This document shows positions 7,839 to 12,690 of a DNA stretch of 12,690 bases, piece after piece; the stretch's first letter is position 1; the number at the start of each line of letters is the position of its first letter. The DNA comes from Euperipatoides rowelli. Lineage: Eukaryota; Onychophora; Udeonychophora; Euonychophora; Peripatopsidae. The stretch is from the NCBI GenBank assembly GCA_003024985.2, contig PXIH01S0023924.1. One strand, 5' to 3'. The position numbers and the translations under genes are program-made. The notes under the pieces are model-generated. The model made no database searches. It was given only the letters and a program-made list of their open reading frames with translations, and was not told where the DNA came from.

Positions 7839-7935
7839 GTGCTGCCTAGTGGGGTGGTGAGCAAAAATTGCTCAGCGCTCCAGTGGTACAGTCTGCCACC
7901 TGCTGCAATCCGGAGAAACCTTCATTTCCTGGATT
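7839..7935 (+). repeat. Possible tRNA-like SINE relic
   Basis: A GC-richer island. CGCTCCAGTGGTACAGTC (about 7876-7893) resembles the D arm and A box of a Gly-type tRNA (CAGTGGTAGA core). About 30 bases further on, CTTCATTTCC is a poor B-box match. The preceding GCCTAGTGGGGTGGTGAGC also looks D-arm-like. The same island contains two CTCF-like words (7839-7852 and 7893-7906), so a regulatory or other origin is possible. Confidence 0.3.
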
Positions 7936-8456
7936 AAACATGTTCAAGAATTCAATAATTTTTTTTCATGAAATTATAATACAAATCAGCTAGCTATGTT
8001 ATATGTTTGAAATGTTTTTCTGTCAATTTTAATCTGTGTATTTATATGTATACATTGTGAAATAGAAAATGTTATATGCGATTGTTTATTGTGATTGTTT
8101 ATTGTATGTGTCAATAATTTCCTCTCTGTGAGTGGAATTTTTTTTTTTTTTAAATATTTTTTTTTAATTAAGATAAGGTTTACAATCCTCACTCTTGTCA
8201 ACAATGATAAATATGTTTATTTTACTAACATTTATTTGAGCCAATTTAAAATAATCCTAAATTTTATTTGGAACAATGTTTCAATACCCAATCCCACAAA
8301 CGGGAAAGGCAAGTGCAAAAAGGTACAGGAAACTTAGTTCTTAATTTGGAACCAACTTATTAGTAGCAGGTTTCTGCACAAAAGTTTTATTGACAGTAAA
8401 AATGGAACCGTAATGATGCAATCGACAATAACTCTAAATACACAAAATTCTACAAG
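7936..8456. other. No recognisable feature
   Basis: AT-rich flank with a T12 run near 8139-8150 and T-rich sequence to 8165. No coding or RNA signal was found. It separates the SINE cluster from the older L1-like LINE. Confidence 0.5.
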
Positions 8457-9006
8457 ATGTTTCTTGGAAAATTTACAACTTTCAGACCAGACCTACCCTT
8501 ACAGATCTCTCTCCCCATGATGTCCTCCTTAACCCTCCCTGCTTCACAACAGACTCTTGCCACAGATGTAAAAGAATCATATAATCAGGACAGTATACAG
8601 CAAATTAACACTCTCTCTGTGTTCCACAAATCATGGATCTTTGAACAATCCACGGACAACTGATCATTTTTTAGATTCTCAAGATATAATAGCAGGACCT
8701 ATTAAAGAGATGTAATATAGTAATACTAGCTCAATCATAGCTTCAGATAAAGACCTCACTTCAATATGCTCATGGTGTCAGTCAATGACCTAGATTAACA
8801 AAAAAAAAAGAAATAAAGGAAACAAATAAAAACTTGTAATGCAAAAAAACATGCTCTTCTTAGCACCTCATCCACCCACATTGTTTCTAACACTTGAGCT
8901 ATTTGTAGGTCTTGTTCCTATTACTCTGGTCATGCCTGCTCATTATTATGCATCCTCTGGAACAAGTGGTGATTCAAGTCAAAGTGACTTCTCTGACTCT
9001 ACTTAA
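8457..9006 (+). pseudogene. ORF1 remnant of the older LINE
   Basis: A 68-codon open stretch from an ATG at 8457 has no motif I recognise. Further on, 8904-8951 reads CRSCSYYSGHACSLLC, which resembles a CCHC zinc knuckle with slightly wrong spacing, as found in many LINE ORF1 proteins. After a one-base shift the frame ends in a Ser/Asp-rich tail, ASSGTSGDSSQSDFSDST, with stop TAA at 9004-9006. That stop shares an A with the ORF2 ATG (TAATG). The knuckle assignment is tentative; the acidic tail matches in character the ORF1 end at 3182-3301. Confidence 0.5.
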
Positions 9007-10990
9007 TGGATAGAATATTAATCTCTTCACTCAATGTCCAAGGTTTCTTTTTTTTACTTGACTACATGAAATCCTTAAATCCAGCAATTTAATTGTGTCA
9101 AGAGTCTAGATAGCAAAATCATCTACCATTAATTGGAAGGATTGGCTGTCAAAGAAAAAATTCTGAAATTTACTCAAGGTATAACAACCTTACTAAAATC
9201 CAGACCTATTTCAGAAACTACCAATCATATTGGTTTAATGTACATGACTTTTAATGATTAAAAGTTTTATTTTATTTCAAAATCATATTAATTAATTTTT
9301 ATGACGATAACATTATCTGCCATAACAATAATCTCTATCACAGATGTGACATGTTAAAACACTATTCGCATTACACAAGTCTAGATGGGGAAATATGTTC
9401 TCAAGGACTTTTCATCTGATGGATGTAACTATGGTGATGAACAATAATCATCTTACCACCCATTATATTAACACTTAATTTCCACAATAGACTACATCTT
9501 TGTATCTATGTCTCTCTTAAATCACATAGAATTTTATTCACATGACTTTAATAGCTACTCTATTTTCAACATTCTAAGAGCTCTTCAAGACAACTCCCAC
9601 TTAACTTGAGATTACATATCCTACTACCAGATCTAATATTCCCATAAATATTTTCAATGAAATTTATATCCTACTAGCACCTTGCAACCTACAACAAGAA
9701 CTTTCTAATTAACTATGGCCTTGTGCCAATACATTTTTGTTTGCACTTTTAAATGAGTCCAATCGGCATTTATTTTTTCAATCCAGACATGAATTAGACT
9801 TTCTCCAAAAAATTCTTGCACAATTACAGCTTAGCACTTACGTCATAATAAAATTTTGCAAGGCAAGATTGAAATAGATAAAGTTAGCCCAGCAAAAGTT
9901 ATATAAATATAAATACATCACGGAAGTATTTTTTTTTTCTAAACATGAAATTAATCCATTCTTATCAGCCAAAACTCACAAATACACAAAAACAAATAAA
10001 ATCAATATCTCTTTAGAGAATAATGGCCACATTCTGTATGGAGCGAGAGATTAAAAGACTACCTATGCACCAGTTACCAACAATACTTCTCAATTAATTT
10101 TCTTGCACAATCAAGAAAAAATTTCAAAACCGACTGATACTTTCGTAATATCTCTCTTTACATAATCTGTCATCAAAACACTTACCCAAATTAATAGTCA
10201 CTCACCCCCAGATCCAGATGGAATAACAGTTAAGATTTAAAAAAAGAATTTCTCATGTTTTTATCCTCATTTTGACTTCAATTTAACCACTGGTGGTCTC
10301 ATCCTCATCCTTCTTCACTGACTATCTAAACCTTTGTCTTTTTCAACAAAAAATGTGATACCTTGTTGTCTTCTTATACAGTTTCTTTTAACAATGTTTG
10401 ATCAACTGCAATTAATACATCTCAACTTTGAAGATATCATAAAACTTCTTCACAGCCTGGTATTATTAACTTCAATTAAAGTCTATATCAATTTCCAAAT
10501 TTCAAATTTTTCTTTATTGAATTTGATTCTTTAGTCAAGCTTCTCAATTCTTTAACAAATCTTCCCAAATCACTTGAGATTTATGAGAAGAAAAAACGAA
10601 AATTATCATCAGAAAATTTCTGCAACAGTACTAATTGATTTTTTGCCTGACATTTTAAGTCAATAGAGAAAAATTAAAATCATCTTGCCTAGTCAATTTC
10701 TTCTACCAGAAAGAAAGACTTTCCACACTGACCTAACAGAAGTCATCCTCAAACTCTAGTCTGAGTTTTCAGTGTATATTCCATATTTTGTCAAAATTAA
10801 GCAGTTACAGATATATTTGCATTTATGATAGACCCAGGATTTGTTTCCGATGTGATTAGTTTGACCACTTAATTTCTACTTGCCTCTATAAATATTGTGA
10901 AAAATGTGGTCTAAACAAATTGTTCTCCCACACTTGTTAAATTTTATGCATCTAATGTATTATATAATGCTCAATTATTACCTACAACAT
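9006..10990 (+). pseudogene. ORF2 of the older L1-like LINE, heavily decayed
   Basis: ATG 9006-9008 opens MDRILISSLNVQGF, the first beta strand of a LINE endonuclease, then decays at a T8 run. STIDYIFVSMSLLNHIEFYS (9481-9540) matches the late endonuclease segment around R/S-I-D-Y-I before the SDH motif. FSKHEINPFLSAKT and INISLENNGHILYG (about 9935-10045) match the linker that precedes the RT. LTQINSHSPPDPDGITVKI (about 10181-10238) is the RT entry motif S-P-G-P-D-G-I. QFLLPERKTFHTDL (about 10695) aligns with LTLIGRKRLYPHF of the copy at 3298. LYNAQLLPTTCRAL (about 10960) aligns with YYNALPTREYL. CEKCGLNKLFSHTC (10896-10937) could be part of the C-terminal zinc finger. RT motifs A to C were not found. 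Confidence 0.7.
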
Positions 10991-11282
10991 GCAGAGCCCT
11001 TTGTTTATTAAGTCATTATAAAAAATATGAGCTAAAAAACTGGCGATTTTTTATGGTTAAAAAATATTTTAGTTATTAATACACTAATCTCATTAATATT
11101 TGCAATTATTTTTTTCAGCAATAAATAATTGGAATAATCTGTAATTTCTTGTTAATCTTTTAATTTTTTTTTTTTTGACATACCAAAAATTAAGTGATTA
11201 AATTATGCATAAATTTTCCATCTTCTGAATTGCTGCATTAAATATAGCTACATTCGAATTTAAATTTCTTTGAAACTCATGA
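10991..11282. other. No recognisable feature
   Basis: AT-rich DNA with a T12 run near 11165-11176, between the LINE 3' remnants and the SINE candidate. Nothing else is supported. Confidence 0.5.
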
Positions 11283-11515
11283 TTAGTTTTATTAATTGCA
11301 GAGCTTGTACATATAAGGGGTCATAGGTTCGAACCTGAGCAGCCCTGGTGCTGGATAACAGTGAATATACTTTTGCCACTAGTACACACCAGGGAATTTT
11401 CTCTGTATTTTCAATCAAGATTAAGACTTCCGTACGTACAAGCATCGATTAGGATTCCGAGTTAGAAAATTGTAAATAAACTATTTTAACATGTGTACAT
11501 ATTGTAAATAAAACA
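11283..11515 (+). repeat. tRNA-headed SINE candidate
   Basis: TTAGTTTTATTAATTGCAGAGC (11283-11304 region) resembles a tRNA D arm and A box. AAGGGGTCAT then leads into a B box, GGTTCGAACCT, at 11326-11336. The spacing between boxes is tRNA-like. The body is GC-richer than the flank and contains an 8-bp inverted repeat (CCCTGGTG 11343-11350, CACCAGGG 11387-11394). The 3' end carries two copies of ATTGTAAATAAA (11469-11480 and 11501-11512), as in SINEs with short tail repeats. It is a different family from the pair at 7090-7379. The parent tRNA was not identified. Confidence 0.6.
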
Positions 11516-11519
11516 ATTT

Positions 11520-12350
11520 CAGTAAATCACTTTAAAAAAATTTCCATGTCCCAATATCAAACTCAAGTTAATCAAACAATGGCCTAAACAGGTCATAAAC
11601 TTGTGAAAACTCATTAATAATCAAGCTAAATTCTGGGTGTAAAAAGATGTCTCCTTTGAGCCCTATAAAAGAAAAATGTCACAAAATATTACTGCATGAT
11701 CGGATAGAAAATTAACTTGACTTTATATTTAGTTTCCTTGATAAAATTATCGTGAATAAAAACAAGTCTATTAGAGAAATGACCAAAATGAGTAGGTAGT
11801 TACATGTCTGTTCCAACCCAGATTTTTTTAACTATATCAATAAAATTGCCCTTCCCAAGAAAAGAAAGAAATTTCTTTCAAATCATAATGTTAGCAACAT
11901 TAAAATCTCCAGAAAAAAATGTAATTTGGCTGTGAGGGAGGAATATGGCTAGTGACTTCCTTAAGCAAGCTTTCATTCATAACAACATTGATATATACAT
12001 AATAATTCACCAGAGTAACTAACTCGCCATTTAATAATAAATTAACTATAACATATCTTGTATGAGACTTTAACACTTTAAGATTATTAACATTTAAATA
12101 ATTAGAAATTAAAATAATAACACCAGGATTATCTCAAATTGACTCACTTTCCTCAACTGAAAAATATTTTTAAACATATTTAAATCAATTTTAGAAATTT
12201 TTTTTTAATCTTTCATTCCTGAATGAAATCAACTGACTTTATTTTTAAATAACTTAATTACCTGATCATATTTTTTTATAATTATTGAATCCCTGAATAT
12301 TTAATAAAATAAATTTAATATACCCAAATATATTTGTTATTGTTAAGTGT
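11520..12350 (-). pseudogene. Endonuclease fragment of a third L1-like LINE
   Basis: An ORF2 N-terminal region read right to left. FGYIKFILLNIQGFNNYKK (about 12345-12275) is the first endonuclease strand. KYDQVIKLFKN and KSVDFIQE (12239-12216) follow, ending in the metal-binding Glu. RYVIVNLLLNGELVTLVNYY (about 12057-11998) leads to GDFNVAN (11910-11890), FIDIVKK (about 11845) and RLVFIH, and then SDHAVI (11704-11687), the catalytic Asp-His box. After it, HPEFSLIINEF (about 11640) and EFDIGTWKFF (about 11550) match the linker, where the copy at 3298 has DVDTWKYL. Key catalytic residues are preserved by sequence, but at least three frameshifts and stops break the frame. No RT follows, so the copy is truncated or interrupted at about 11520, next to the SINE candidate. 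Confidence 0.82.
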
Positions 12351-12485
12351 TGAAACAAATTTTAACCAACCCACCCACCCCCGCAAAAAAAAAAAACTTC
12401 ATTACAAACCCAAACTAAAGAAATTAAATCAGTTCTCATAAAATAATATTGTGTAAAGTACCCACAATGAAAAAAATAATTTTAA
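12351..12485. other. C-rich and A-rich flank of the LINE fragment
   Basis: The minus strand has a G-rich stretch (12367-12383) followed by A12 on the plus strand, just upstream of the ORF2 fragment. A short minus-strand frame (12429-12533, about 34 codons with ATG at 12533) has no motif I recognise and could be eroded ORF1 or chance. Confidence 0.35.
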
Positions 12486-12690
12486 AACACCTCTCTTCTT
12501 CCAAAATACATGCTTAGTTTCAAGCAAATCCATTTGATCCCCAAAGCATAAAGCAAAATCATATTTATCTTATTTAACCATATGTTTAAATTCATTAATA
12601 TAGAAAAAAGAAAAAATATATTTAAGTAGCAACAATTTTTTATTCATTGTTAATCAACACCTCTCTTCTTCCAAAATACATGCTTAGTTT
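12486..12690. repeat. 35-bp exact direct repeat, 170-bp spacing
   Basis: The 35 bases at 12486-12520 are repeated exactly at 12656-12690, the last bases of the window, so the match could continue beyond it. The bases just before the two copies differ. This may be the first period of a 170-bp tandem (satellite-like) array, or a repeat produced at an assembly end. Confidence 0.95.

Larger units (their letters stand above)
8457..10990 (+). mobile_element. Older, eroded L1-like LINE related to 3129-6720
   Basis: A second plus-strand LINE with the same order of parts as the element at 3129-6720, but far more damaged. It has ORF1 remnants (8457-9006), an ORF2 start and endonuclease (9006-9545), a pre-RT linker (9930-10050), the start of the RT domain (10180-10240) and C-terminal pieces (10690-10990). 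Only about 450 bases separate the RT start from the C-terminal PERK-type segment, against about 1,140 in the other copy, so much of the RT including the catalytic box has been deleted. Element ends are uncertain. It is related to, but clearly diverged from, the first copy. Confidence 0.7.

Noticed and set aside
7986-8337. Overlapping open frames on both strands
   Set aside because: They consist of Lys/Phe/Ile-rich translations of A/T runs and show no family signature.
8904-8951. A confident CCHC zinc knuckle in the older LINE ORF1
   Set aside because: CRSCSYYSGHACSLLC has spacing C-x2-C-x5-H-x5-C rather than C-x2-C-x4-H-x4-C, so it is kept only as a tentative note within the ORF1 remnant.
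11325-11336. A protein-binding palindrome at AGGTTCGAACCT
   Set aside because: The palindrome is explained by a polymerase III B box at tRNA-like spacing from a D-arm-like segment.
11260-11445. A 61-codon minus-strand open frame
   Set aside because: It lies antisense across the SINE candidate and has no protein motif.
1-12690. CRISPR array, toxin-antitoxin, phage or operon-like defence system
   Set aside because: There are no regularly spaced repeats with unique spacers, no clustered intact frames and no ribosome-binding-site pattern. The sequence is eukaryotic repeat DNA.

Overview
The window is AT-rich, intron-poor, eukaryotic repeat DNA. It contains long A/T homopolymers, (TC)n and (AAT)n microsatellites, decayed non-LTR retrotransposons and tRNA-derived SINE-like relics. 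I see no prokaryotic gene organisation and no intact host protein-coding gene. A CR1-type LINE, L1-like LINEs and tRNA-headed SINEs together point to an animal, most likely an invertebrate with an AT-rich genome. The sequence alone does not allow a closer placement, and an AT-rich early-diverging fungus cannot be strictly excluded. Two single ambiguous bases (N at 623 and 1177) show that this is draft sequence.

Layout. 1-1725 (minus): the 3' half of a CR1/jockey-like LINE, covering the reverse transcriptase and conserved C-terminal region, 5' truncated and dead. 1726-2240: featureless. 2245-2351 (minus): a small GC-richer island that looks like the last exon of an unknown host gene (acceptor site, 20 codons, stop, AATAAA). 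It is the only candidate for cellular coding sequence. 2400-2650: microsatellites, a G-quadruplex motif and poly(A). 3129-6720 (plus): a nearly full-length but decayed L1-like LINE, with an ORF1 tail, an ORF2 start overlapping the ORF1 stop, endonuclease, reverse transcriptase, C-terminal zinc finger and a short 3' UTR. 6900-7935: short tandem motifs and three tRNA-like SINE relics. 8457-10990 (plus): an older, more eroded copy of a related LINE, again with an ORF1-stop/ORF2-start overlap. 11283-11515 (plus): another tRNA-headed SINE candidate. 11520-12350 (minus): an endonuclease-only fragment of a third L1-like LINE. 12486-12690: a 35-bp direct repeat with 170-bp spacing that runs into the window end.

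How the parts relate. Nothing here forms a working pathway. The LINEs would once have supplied endonuclease and reverse transcriptase for their own mobility and perhaps for the SINEs, but every copy carries stops and frameshifts. The points most worth a second look are the shared stop-start overlap between ORF1 and ORF2 in two diverged LINE copies, two very strong hairpins inside one endonuclease domain, the tandem SINE pair, and the candidate terminal exon. I found no convincing new defence, toxin, CRISPR or metabolic system.
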